NCBI GenBank assembly: GCA_018697195.1
Contig: CM031872.1
Location: 7,118,930 to 7,182,929, forward strand
Direction: 5' to 3'
DNA: 64,000 bases
Origin: Certhia americana
Lineage: Eukaryota > Chordata > Aves > Passeriformes > Certhiidae
The translations under genes and the position numbers were made by a program. Under the pieces are notes generated by a model. The model did no database searches. It saw only the letters and a program-made list of their open reading frames with translations, and had not been told where the DNA came from. Shown in pieces: positions 34,601 to 46,100 of this stretch (position 1 is the first letter of the stretch; each line of letters starts with the position of its first letter).

Positions 34601-37600
34601 AAATGGCTCCTGTGCAAACACTCCATCCACAGCCCCCATCTGCTCCTGCTTAGCTCTTCTTCCTCTCCCCCACCTCCCTCCATCTCTCCCTCTGCCAAGG
34701 GAGGAAGGCAGGCATAATGGGGAATCCCAGATTTTCCCCATGAGAATCCTGTTATCATCTCCACCCCTGCCTGTGCCCCGTGCACAAAGGGCTCTGAGGA
34801 CCAGGTCTCATTCATCCCCTCCCTGTGTCCCAGCCCTGCTCAACCACAAATAGAAGCATTTTTCACCATCCTTTCCTCCATCCTCCCCAGGCCTCGGGGC
34901 TGGCTGCACTCAGCATTATCCACTTTTCTCCCCAGCTCCAGGGAATGTGGGAGCTGGATGGGCTGAGTAAGAATGACCTCATGCAGGGAAGAATCAGAAA
35001 ATGAGCAGTGAGAGGGACACAACAATGCTTCCCCAATGAGCTGGAGGCACCCAAGGGACTCCACCACCACTGTATTTCCTGCCCTGGCACCAGCCCAGCC
35101 AAGCTGGGTTTGTGTCCTTAACAGAAACCTCTGAGTCTGGTTTTATTCTTACCTCAGAAGCCTTTTACTTTCTCTGCATTTGCTCCCTTGGATTGTTTAG
35201 GGGTGACATCGTTAATACCACCTGCAGAGGTTGGTGGAACTGGTCCTGCCAGCCTCAATCCAAGGATGCTTTGGATTTGTGGCAACCTGGGCAGAACAAT
35301 GAGCTGAGTACCCCCTCACCCAGCCCAGCCCCGGGGTCACCACCAGAAAGGACAAGAGCCCTGAAACACACTCTGCACCCTCTCACCCTTATCACTCCCA
35401 GAGGATGCCAAAGTCCCCAGACATACCCAGACCAAGCCTGACCTCCATCCCTGCCATGCAGACGACTGGGTGTTCCTATGGTGGATCTCCAGACAGCTCC
35501 TGGGCATCTCAGCCACCCAAATTAGATCTCAGGGTGCTTCTGATAAGCCTCAGTAGCCCTAAGCAGGGTGAAGGGACCATCACAGCAGCTCAGCTGTTTA
35601 TTCCAGGCAGGGAATTCTTGTGTCAGTGGTTTCAGTATCAAACTGCTGAGCTGTGTTTAGTCTGTGGCTAGAAAACAGCCTTGCTTCTATTCTGAGAATA
35701 TTTGTCTAATCAGGGGTCCAAAGAATGGTTTTGCTCAGTAGAAAGTTATGTTTATTTGGGTGAGTTTGTCCTCCAGGATGGGTGCCTTGGAAAAGCCCAG
35801 TGAAGGCTGAGCAGTGCCGGAGCACCTTGGGGCACAGGATACCTCTGCAAAAAAGGCAAACTTCTATTTCTGTAGAAATAAGAGAAAAGTTTTATGTGCC
35901 TGGCTTACAGCCAGCTCTAGAATGAGGCTCCTTGCAACCCAAGTGCTGCAGGTGCTCACCTGGGATGACCACACTCTTTATTCCCAACGAATCTTCATCC
36001 CTGAGGTGCTCAGCAGCAGATTTCAGAGCATTTTCAGCTGCCACATTCAGAGCTTCCTTTGCTTTTGTAAATCACAGGTGACCCCAGCAGCCATCCCTGG
36101 CTGCCAGCTATGTCAGGCTGAAATATCTGTATCAGGATGAAATACTGAGCTGAGGGATACCTGAAGGGTCAAGGCCATCACCTGGGGCAGGTGAGACATT
36201 TTCCCACCTCTCCAACTGCTTTTTGTTCATCCCAGCCTCCTCATCCCTGAGGATGTGAGGGAACCATCGTGTTAAACCCAGGACCATAGGACATTTTACC
36301 TTTTTTACACCTAGAATCACATCAGGTTTTGAAGCTTTCAGCTCTTTCTGGTGATAGCTCCCATTTTGCCATGTAAATCCCTTCCCTGGGGAGCTTTGCC
36401 TTCAGCTAGGTGAGCTTTGTCCCATGGATGAACCAGGAGCACCTCGGTGGACTTTACCCTGTTTGCACACAACAAACACGGCTGAGTTGTGACTATTTGC
36501 AACTCAGCAACCACTAATTTTTAGCCCAGAGATAAATCCTCATTATCTGCTGAGATAAGGTCCTCCCTATTTTGGAAGGCACCAGTTTCCACATTAGGAA
36601 ATTCCCTTTGGCTGCAGCACCAGCAATGTCCACAGGCAGCTCTTCCCCACATCCCTGATCCTTGGGATGAGCCCAGGACAGGCAGCAGCTCCCACTGTCA
36701 CCCTTCATGGGTGACTTCAGCGCAGGTAATGTCCCCTCTCCTCCCACAGGGCCATCCCCAGCCAGGTGACCTCTGTGATCCCAGCATTGCTGCCATGGGA
36801 ATGTCCCTCCAGCAGTGCCAGTTGGGTTGAGGCTGGGGTTTAAATTAGGAATTAGGAATATACCTAATTCCCATTCCCACCAGACAGGCTTGTGGCATTG
36901 GCATCAGTAAGTCAGGAATTTCTTCTCTTGAAATGACTGCGTTTTGTCCTGGATATCTGATTTTGTGCTAAAGAAGGACATTTCTCTTCTCCTTCTGTGC
37001 AGTAAGCTCAGTGTCCCTGCAGGAGCTCCCTGTGTCCCCTCAGGGCAGTCAGCTGGACCTCCATCCCAACCAATGTCCCCCAGAACAAACCCCCTCCACG
37101 GGCTGATTTCCCTCATCCTGTTCCCATGCAGATGCTCCAAGCTCCTCACCTCTTGCTCTGCAGCCCAAAGTCTTGGAGAAGCTGTCACAGCCCCTCTCCC
37201 ACAGCACGGAGAAGACAAACCTGTGGCTTCAGTGTCACCATAGAGTCCACGAGGAGACCCGAGTTCATTTTGAGACCTGTCCTGTGCCAGGGGCACTGGT
37301 CATCCCAGAAAAATGTGGATAAAGCACATGGCACTTCCAGCTTTACCCCCAGGCATGTCTCTCCAGGGAACTGAGTGTCTCTGAGCACATGGGGATGGCA
37401 TTTGCCAAGTGACTCAGGCCAGCCTTGAGCCCAGCAATAAATTCTCTTACAGCAATAACCCAGCTCCTGCCACTCACCCAGGGCTATTTCCACCTTTCCA
37501 GGGAGTCACCACAGGTCCCCATTTCTCCACCCCACAGTGCTTTTGTCCCCTGCAGGGATCAAAGATGAGCACCAGATTCCCACCCACCCCACACACCCCA

Positions 37601-38947
37601 TGGCAGCTCCAGCCCTCCCTGCCTGCCTGGCTCGCTGGGCTGGGATAATTCCTGGAGGAAAGGCAGGTTGTAGGCTCAAAACCCAGCGTGATTATGGGGT
37701 TGGGATGCTCCTGGGCATCACCAGCACCATGGGATGCACCAGGGCTGCTGGGGCTGTGCTCAGGGCAGGGAGAAGGTGACAGCAGGGACTGAGCTGCCTA
37801 ATGCCCACAGAGCCCCTGAGTCCTGACCCTCTGTGGGTGTCCCAGTGAGCCTGAGGACATGGAAAAACGGGGGGAATGAAGGGACCCTGCTGTAAGTTTC
37901 CTAACACTGATGGTTTGGATGGAGTGAGGAGCTCAGGAGAGTGCAGATAGAGAGAAGGGAGAGGTGCAAGAAAATCTGTGTTGAGTCCAGACACAAAGGG
38001 AAACCCTTCGAGATGGGAAGGAGAAGAGATGAAAGCTCTGGGCAATGCCAGGAGAAAGAGGAGGGTCTGGTTTGGAGGAGGCAGCTGGGAGGGTGCACCC
38101 ACCCACCAGGTCCCAGCAGCTCCAGGGTCAGTGACTGGGGTAAATGACCATCCATGGACCTGGACCCTGGAGTGCCAACAGCAGCTCCAGGAGAGCAATC
38201 AGGAGAGCCACCTCACCAACCCTGCTGGCTCCAGTCAAGCCCTGAGCAGAGCCCTCAGCTCTGCCTCAGTGTCCCCACCTGGCATCACCTGCTGGTTGCT
38301 TGAAGAGGGTAAACAGGTGGCTCCCCAGACGGGATGGTACCAGCTGGGGAGAGCTGCGCTCAGGTGAGGCAGGCACATATCCCTGGGCATCACCAGCAGC
38401 ATTCTGGACAGCCACACCACAGCCCAGCACGGCCCTGGGACACCACAGTCACATTCCTGAGCCATCCAAGGCTGACCACAACCAGGCGAGACTTCAGGTA
38501 CCAAACACACCCTGAACAGCCTTTACAAAATATTTGCATCCCACACCAGAGCACTGCTGGGGAGGAGGAGCCATGCCAAGCTGTGCAAGGACCTGGAATA
38601 GCTTTTTGTTGCTGCTTTTGGTGTGTCCCCAGAGGGACTGGAGCTGCAGGAGGTCACTGGTGTGTCTGGACATTTCCCTGGTCAGAGGTTTGTGCCCTGC
38701 TGTGTTTAACAGCGACCGCTGTCCTTGGCAAGAGTCTCGCTTTGGGCCAAACTCTGCTCCTACACCCAGACCTGGCCTCAGGAGCATCTGGCAGCTGCTC
38801 CACCATAAAAAAACAGCTCAGAAATTCATGGAACCAGATTTTCCCTTCTTTGGCCACACAGTGATAGGATTTTACACTCTTCAGTGAGGCAAGGGCTGCG
38901 CAGCTCCACCAGTGCTGACAAACACAGCACAAACAAAAGCCAGCTAC
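31626..38947. other. Intergenic DNA downstream of RGS3
   Basis: Over 7 kb with no supported gene and no named repeat. A degenerate CAGCTTAAG-type tandem lies near 31,930-31,996. 33,060-33,350 is AT-rich and repeat-free, with homeodomain-like TAATTATCATCTCATTAATG, and is the best candidate conserved element on this side. Confidence 0.5.
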
Positions 38948-39996
38948 AAGAAATGATATTCTCCTTTTATTTACCTATGACCATGACAATGTAGTTTTTT
39001 TTCTAGCTGCAGAGATGCTTTGCACTGTAAACTGGGAGGCAGGCAGTGCATCCTGCCCTGCGAAGGCCAGCAGGAACCCCCGCTTCCCAAACACAGCATT
39101 GTTATCCAGAGTCAGGAGAGCGGCTGCTGCACAGAGTTGCTTTTCTCCATCACCAACCCCTCCGTCGTCAGGGCATCGATACATTGATATTTACACCAGG
39201 CTCCCCCAGCGGCCCGCTGCCAGGGAATGGGTCTGGCACACAAAACCTGCCACCTTACAAAATCTACACACCTGGAAAAAGAAAAAGGTATCCAGTCTTC
39301 CGGAGAACTCGGCCGTGACACACACAAATATTGCACTTGTAACTTGGGAGTGGGGAGGACACAGGGGTTTCCTATCACACAGCAACGTGTCCAGCTACAG
39401 GAGGGCAATAAATAAACCAGGGGTGAGGGCAGGAGGGGGTGCTTTGCACACCTCCAGCGCAGGGCGAGGACCCAGCTCTCGCTGCTCCCAGGGGGACCCA
39501 CCACAAGCCAAGGAAGTGCCGGGCTCCTGCCAGAGCTGCTCTGGGGCAGCTGGGAGGTCCCACGGCACAGGGAAGCACAGAAGCATCCTGGGGCTGCTCC
39601 AGTTCACAAGGCTTTAATCCGGGACAACGTTTGTGTCGCTGCTGTTGTCCCTTTGCCAGAGAACCCCTCTTCCTTGCCGAGCTGGGCTCTCTCCGCCTCC
39701 CAGCAGCGCTCATGGCTGGGGCAGGTGCTTCACAGTAGTTTCTTGGGAGCTTCCCTCTGGCTAAATCCATGCCGGGGCCACCCCGAAGGCGTCGTACCAG
39801 CGATGGTGGGACGGGGTGGTGCAGCAGTACCAGACTGCTCGGCCTGTTGGAGCTCAGTGCCTTCAGCTGCCCCATGTCCGTATGGCCTGGGGGCATGAGC
39901 AGGACAACAAGCTCCCACCAGCTCCCGGGAAGGCCTCCACTGCCCAATTCCATGTAAACACACAGCTCCCAGCCTGCCCCGAGACAGTCCTTGGGC
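38948..39996 (-). other. RGS3: RGS3 3' untranslated region
   Basis: About 1.05 kb follows the stop codon before the first good polyadenylation signal. It holds no recognised coding sequence or repeat. The frames seen in it on both strands lack family features. The 3' boundary at about 38,948 is inferred from the AATAAA at 38966-38971 and a G/T-rich stretch beyond it on the minus strand. Confidence 0.7.
38966..38971 (-). terminator. RGS3: Poly(A) signal AATAAA of RGS3
   Basis: The plus strand reads TTTATT, which is AATAAA in the gene's direction. About 20-50 bases further downstream the minus strand reads GCTTTTGTTTGTGCTGTGTTTG, a typical GU-rich cleavage-factor element. It is the first such pairing I noticed after the stop codon. 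Confidence 0.65.
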
Positions 39997-40182
39997 CTAC
40001 AGCGGGGAGCTGCCTTTCTTCTGGTTGATTATGTCCAAGTAGAGGTCGGAGCGGAGGAAACGGGGGTACGAGTCCTTCTCCATGAGCCCATAAATCCTCT
40101 TCTGTGCCAGGTCGAAGCAGCTGCGGGTGATGTTCTGCAGGTTCTCCTTGGTGTGCTCCCGTGTGTAGGAGTCCAGGTTGAC
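39997..40182 (-). CDS. RGS3: RGS3 last coding exon: end of RGS box and stop
   Basis: The coding part of the terminal exon is 186 nt: 61 residues and a stop. It starts [20 protein letters not shown] after the acceptor CTGCCCACAG and ends [19 protein letters not shown] and [18 protein letters not shown] are near-identical to mammalian RGS3, and the C-terminus differs only slightly (mammals end in NQKKMSPPL). The intron before it is only 93 bp. Asn405 corresponds to RGS4 Asn128. The stop codon occupies 39997-39999 on the plus-strand scale. Confidence 0.97.
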   Translation of the reverse strand, partial: VNLDSYTREHTKENLQNITRSCFDLAQKRIYGLMEKDSYPRFLRSDLYLDIINQKKGSSPL

Positions 40183-43100
40183 CTGTGGGCAGAGCAATCA
40201 GGGTTGGTGAGCAGCTCCCTAGGCAGCCACTGTGTCAGGAGCCACACACCAACATGGGAGCCAGCCCTCACTCACCTCCTTGCAGGACTGGATGGCAATG
40301 TACTCAGCAAAGATCTTCTTGGCCTTAGAGACCATCTTGGACTGGGATTTGATCTTCTTGAACTCCTCACAGGCCAGCCAGAACTCCAGGTTCTCCTCGC
40401 TGAACTCGGTGCGCAGGAAGGCCCTGAAGGCAGCGAGCCCGTCTGTGGGGGACAGGGACACGGCTCTACTCCTGCTCACAGACAGGGAACAGCCCCACAG
40501 GACCCTCAGCTCTTGCAGAGCTGCAGCCCAAACTACCTCTCTGCATTGCCCAAAAAACCCCCTTGTGTAAACAGGCAGCGACGGCACTGCCAGGCCAGCA
40601 CAGCAACACAGCCCACCCAGGAGCTGAATTCACATTCCCAGCCTGGCAGCAGCACCAAGACCCAGAAGGGAGGCTGGGCTGGAGTGGGGTCAGGATCCCT
40701 GGCCATCCCCCTGGGTGTGGGGTGCCTGAGAAGGGCTGTCCTCCCACCTTTGGGATGTTCTAAAACATCTCCTGCTCCATGGATGCTCTGCACAGCCCCA
40801 AACAGGGCACAGACACAGATCACTGCTTCCTCCTCCCCAAGCTGAGAGCTGCAGCTTCAACCTGAAGCTCTGCCAAGCCCCTGTCACCAAGTTGCCCCCT
40901 GGGCCAGCCAGGAGCTGGAGGGGTGCAGACAAGGGAGAGGCTAATTTCATTTTGTGCATTCCCAAGTACCGGAAGGGATTAACAGAGGAAATCCCAGATT
41001 TATCCAGACACGTGCCTGGATATTCCCCTGGCAGCAAATACAAGTGGAAGGGATGGACACACACTTACATTTGTGCAGCAGCAGCTTCTCCAGGGAGTCC
41101 CCCCACTTGAGCGCTTCCTCGGGAGTGGGCCTGTGGAAAAAGGACGGCATGTTGGCAAAGCTCAGCAGCAAGAGCTGCTTTTGCTGCCTGCTAAACATTT
41201 CCAGTGGATTAAAAGCCCGGCTGTGAGCCCAGCACTGCTGCTCCCAGCTCCCAAATCAGCCTCCTGCTAAACATTTCCAGAGGATAAAGCCACGCTGTGT
41301 GCCTGAGGGGCTGGCCCTGGCTCCCACCTTGGTACTGGCACTGGCAGAGCAGCAGAAAGGCAGAGCTGGGCTCTGCACCAGGCAGCACCACAGCAACTCT
41401 GCCGAAAAGAAATCGCTACCTTTAGGCTGCTAGGAAGAAAATCCAACCCCAGGAGGTTTGTGCAGGCATCTGTGGCACTTGGGGTGTCTCAGGAAAAATT
41501 GGAGAAGCTCCGGGTGATGCGGAGCTGTGGAAAAGTGGGGTTTCAGCTGCCCCATTCTAGCAGCCAGAGAAGCTGCCAGGAGCAAAAGCAGGGAGGGCTT
41601 GTCTCCAGCTGCTGGAGCATCTCCAGAGCAAAGTGGTTTTTCAAACCATCCTCTGGCCAGTTAAAAGTTCCATAGACAGGCACTGGGAGAAAGCTGCTTT
41701 CAGGTAAATTTCCAGCCCAAGCTGCTGCAGTGCCACTGCACAGGCAGGACCTCTCACCCTCCAGCAGATTTTCAGCCAAAAAATATTTTAAACGCTCCTC
41801 CAAATACACAAACTTTGTCCACAGCTTCCCCAAATGGAGTGAACACAGCCTCTCTGGAGGAGAGGAGCTCCAGACCACAGCTTGTCCCCAAGCCCCCACG
41901 GTCCCCATCCCCACGCCACCCGCTCGCAGCACTTACTTGAGGGATTTGAGCACTTTGTCCAGCTTGCCGGAGGGGTTGGCCCCGGGGGACTCGTTCCGCC
42001 GCCGAAAAATCCCCAGCCGGTTCTTCATGTCCTTGGCTCTAGAGAGAAGGGCGAGTGTGAGCGGGCGGGTGAGGGGACCCCCAGCTCCGCGGGGACCCTG
42101 GGGCAGCGCATCCCGCCCGCTCCCCGCGCCCATCACCTACTCCTTCATGGTGTGCCGGCGCTGCAGGCTGCCCGTGTGCGGCCTCTGCACCGCCAGCAGC
42201 ATCTCCGCGTGGAACTCCAGCGGCTGCGGCTTGGACGGGTCGCGGAAGAAGGGCATGGCTGCGGGGACAGCCCGTGCCGAGGGGACAGCCCGAGCGGAGG
42301 GGACAGCCCGAGCCGAGGGGACAGCCCGAGCCGAGGGGACAGCCCGAGCCGAGGGGACTCTCGCAAGCTCTGCCGCCCGCCCCGAGCCGCTCTCCTGCCC
42401 GCAGCGGCCAGCGCGGAACGGGAAGTGGGAGGGCTCAGGCGGAGAGCTTTAAGTGCTGCGTGGGGCGGCCGGGGAGCGTGCGAGTGAGTAAAGGCTGTGT
42501 CAGCCCCGCCGCTGTTTGGGACGGCCCCGCCGTTGCTGGGGAAACTTGAGGAAAGGTGGAAAAAATCAGCGCCGAGGTGGATAGTGGGGCCTTTCAAGAG
42601 ACGGCGGGGAAAATAATCACGGCGAGGATTTACGAGGGCTATTTATAGAGCGCAGGCATCCCGGGAAGGCAGCGGGGCTGCGGCGGGGCGGAGCGGGCTG
42701 AGGAGCAGAGCGGGGACAGCGCTGCGCTATGTCCCCCCTGTGTGAGCACACCCCACGCGTGTCTGCGGTGCCAGCCAGTGTGGGGCATGGCCGTGGGGGC
42801 GTTTCCATAAGGGGGTGGTCGGGATGGGCAGCGCAGGGCACTGGGGCAAGGATAGCCGACACTCACTCGCGCACGGGTCCCCCCTCTCCAGCACCCCTGG
42901 ACAAACAGACTGATGGACACACGGACATGGGGCCCGCCCCAGGGAGCTGCCAGTAACGCAAAGTTTTACAGATTTTTGGGAAGCGCCGCGGGAAAAGGAG
43001 CCCCCCCCACACCCCCGACCCCCGGAGCAGCCCTGGAACGGGCAGGGATGGGACGGGCGGTGCTGCCCCCGCGTGGCACAGAGTGGTCACTGCACCCGCA

Positions 43101-46100
43101 CACAGCGGGGACAGGGACACCGGGATGGGGTGACGGCAACAAAACACCTCCCAAAAAACCCAAAAGTGCTGCAATGACAAGTTTTTGCGCTTGGGCCTTG
43201 CTTCTCACTCCCTTTTCTAGCAGTCTTCTCCTAATGACAGTGATCTGTCACTCATTAAAAAGCAAGTATAATGCTGTCTTAATTACATGTGGCTGGAACC
43301 CTTATAACTGGAAGGAATTACAGCTTCCATCTGTGTTTTTAATTTCTTCCATTTAAAATACCTCTCCTCGATCTCATCATAAAGCACACACAGACAGTGT
43401 TTCACTGACTGTGGATATAATGTACTTATCAAAACTGAAGAGCAACAGTCTTTTCTCAACACTCATGGACTCTGCCCTCTAAGTCTGAAGCTCCTCTTCT
43501 GACAACATTTCATTAGGCAAGTGGCTTCAGTTTTCACTTCTTGCTCTTTCTGATTCTGCAAATTTAATGTTACAGGACCTCTCACAGGTCACACAGCAAG
43601 GATGCTGAGAGAAGCCATCTCTACCTGCCCAAGCCATGCCCAGGGAATGAGGGGGACAGGACAGATTCAGGGCATGGATGTACCATCTCACCCCAGGTGA
43701 TGTTTTCTAGACCCACAGCTCTCTCCAGTCCCAGGAGGGTAAAACACAACAACCACTGGGAAAAATGAAAGAGGTGCAGCAACCCCAGGGCTCAGTGCAA
43801 TGAGCCACAGAATGAATGTAGAGGGCAATCGCTCCCCCAGTCCCTGGTGCCATCCATACCCTCAAGACACAGACAGTTTTGCTGCCTTCACACCCCCTGG
43901 GCTGTGATTCCAGCAGAACACACATCCCACTACTGCCAGGCACCCACTAATATGGGAAAAGCAGATCCAAACAGGGAGCCTCACACTCCAAACACCATCT
44001 GCCTCCCATCACCGCACCCCCAGCACACAGGACCAGCCATCCACACAGCCTTGAGCAACAATTTCAGTAGCGTTCCCACTTCAGCAGGGCAGCAGTCAGC
44101 GCCTGGTGGGGCTGGCAGAGCACTGAACACCCCTTGTGTGACACACGTGGGTCACCTCCACAGCACAGCCCTCGGCACAAGGCCAGCTGGAACACACCAG
44201 GCAGGTGATCCTGGGTAGGTTTTCCAGCTGGAACACACCAGGCAAACACCTTCTAAGGAAGTTCCCCGACTTCCACGTGCTGCTCCTCTTGCACACTCTT
44301 GCAAAAGAGTGGCACCAACCCAGACTGTGACAGCCACGGGCAGGCACAGCCTCCAGCTGCACCCACACTGCACAATAAATGCCACAGCAAAAATAATTCC
44401 ATAGAAAAATTGCTGGTTTCTCTCCGGAGTTGTCTCTGTAAAGTGATCTGCCCCGGCACCCCAGCATGACTACGAGGCCCAGCACCATCACCCCACACTG
44501 CTTCCAAAGCATCCCCTGGGTACCACATCCCACTTTCTCGCAGGATGCTGGCTGTCCTACCTTTCCAGGTATTTTTCCGAAAAGTCCACCATGGCGTGGT
44601 ACATCGGGGCCGGCAGCGTGTGCCGGGAGAGGAGCGAGTGCCGACCCGCGGTCCTCGCACCATAAATACTCCCGGAGCCGGCTGGGACCGCGCCGCGCAG
44701 CCAATGGCGCTGCCCAGAGCTCCCCGGAGCATCCCCTGCCGGCTCAAGGTGAGCGCAGAACCCTCTCCGCAACCGCCCCTGACCCCGCCGCGCCGGGGGG
44801 GCCCAGCCTCCCCCGCCAGCCCCGATCCCCCGGCGCTGCCACGCGGCCGAGGGGACGTCCCTGCTGCAAGGGCTTCGTTTTCATTTCGAGTGCTGGGGGG
44901 GAAATAATAAAAAGAGCTAAAAATAGGAGGCAGCGATGAGGCAGCGCGGGCCGACAGTGCCGCTCGCTGGCACAGCCGGCGAGGCCGGGCAGCTGCGTGC
45001 GCAGTCCCCTCGCACCCTGAGCCACTCAAACCACGTGTGGCTCCTCCACCTGCCCGGCACACGTGGCGCAGGGCACGGGGCACACAGCCACGGGCATCCC
45101 CGCGGCCCTGGCAGCCGGCCGGGTCCGTGTCCTGGAGGAGTTCGTTCTCGAACATCCTCACTCGTGCTCCTGCCCCCCTCAGCTGCAGCTGTGTTTGAGG
45201 ACAGCAAAAGCTACGGCTGCCTTGTCCTCACTTGCACCTACTTTTTAGCACCCCAAAGCCTTACCGGGAGCAGCAGAGGGGCTGCCGATGTCCCTCGGGG
45301 GTCCCCGCGGTCCCTGCTCCCACCGCGCTGCCGCGGATGTGCCGCGAGGGCTGAGCCTGACCCGCGGTGGGAAACCTCCCCATTCCACCTCCCCATTCCT
45401 CCTCCCGGCATGGGGCCAGCGGGAAGGAGGCCCCCAGCTCAGATTTCACGGCTTCCATGTCCTCTCTCTGAACCCGGGCAAGCTGTTTTTCCCAAGAGCC
45501 GGTGTCTTCACCCTGACCAGGCACAGTGGAAGGGTGTGCTCCCAGCTGGGCCAGGCAGTGGCCCCAGCACATCCCAGCACCCTCCTTGGGAACAATTCCA
45601 GGTAAAGTGAGACCCCAGTTCATGGCTTTGCTGCTGGAAAAAGCCAGGAGAAAAAGATGGGGATCCTGAGGGCTCCTGGTACCAGCGGGGCTTGGCCGAG
45701 ATGTCTGACCCCACAAACAGTCCTGGCACACCCTGATGCCACCCCTGATGTGACACTTACAGGCTCCTGCTGCGTTTCTTGCGGGAGGTCTCGTCCCCTT
45801 CGTCACAGCTGCACTCAGGGTCTGCTCCACTCAGCTGGGGAGGAAGAGAAAAACAGCGTCTGTCATCACACCAGGACATGCCCACAGTGCCACTCTGTGT
45901 CACCAACCAGCAGGGCCAGCATCCCCACAGTCCCCACACCACACACCAAGCACCCACAGGGCCCCTTGCTCTTGATGGCAATGACATGGAACAAGCTCCT
46001 GACACAGGAGATTCCCTCCCCTCACTCATCCTCTGTCACCTTCAGCCTGTGGTGTTCCTGGAGCATCCAAGGACACCCCACAGCCGGTGGCCCAGGTACC

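Larger units (their letters stand above)
40183..41936. other. Introns between RGS box exons
   Basis: Three introns of 93, 626 and 806 bp (40183-40275, 40443-41068, 41131-41936) separate the RGS box exons. They hold no recognised repeat. The long plus-strand frame across 39,991-40,845 is an antisense shadow of the RGS box codons. Confidence 0.85.
42040..42560. promoter_or_regulatory. CpG-rich patch, candidate promoter of the MPFF isoform
   Basis: CpG-dense sequence surrounds the MPFF first exon and extends about 300 bp upstream of it on the minus strand. No TATA box is evident. Most CpGs outside the minisatellite are in unique sequence. Confidence 0.5.

Noticed and set aside
1..38947. Exons of the neighbour expected from human synteny (ZNF618)
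   Set aside because: No C2H2 zinc-finger or other recognisable ZNF618 coding block is present on either strand.
39991..40845. 284-codon plus-strand frame
   Set aside because: It is the antisense of the RGS3 terminal and RGS-box exons, kept open by codon bias. The minus strand carries the recognised protein.
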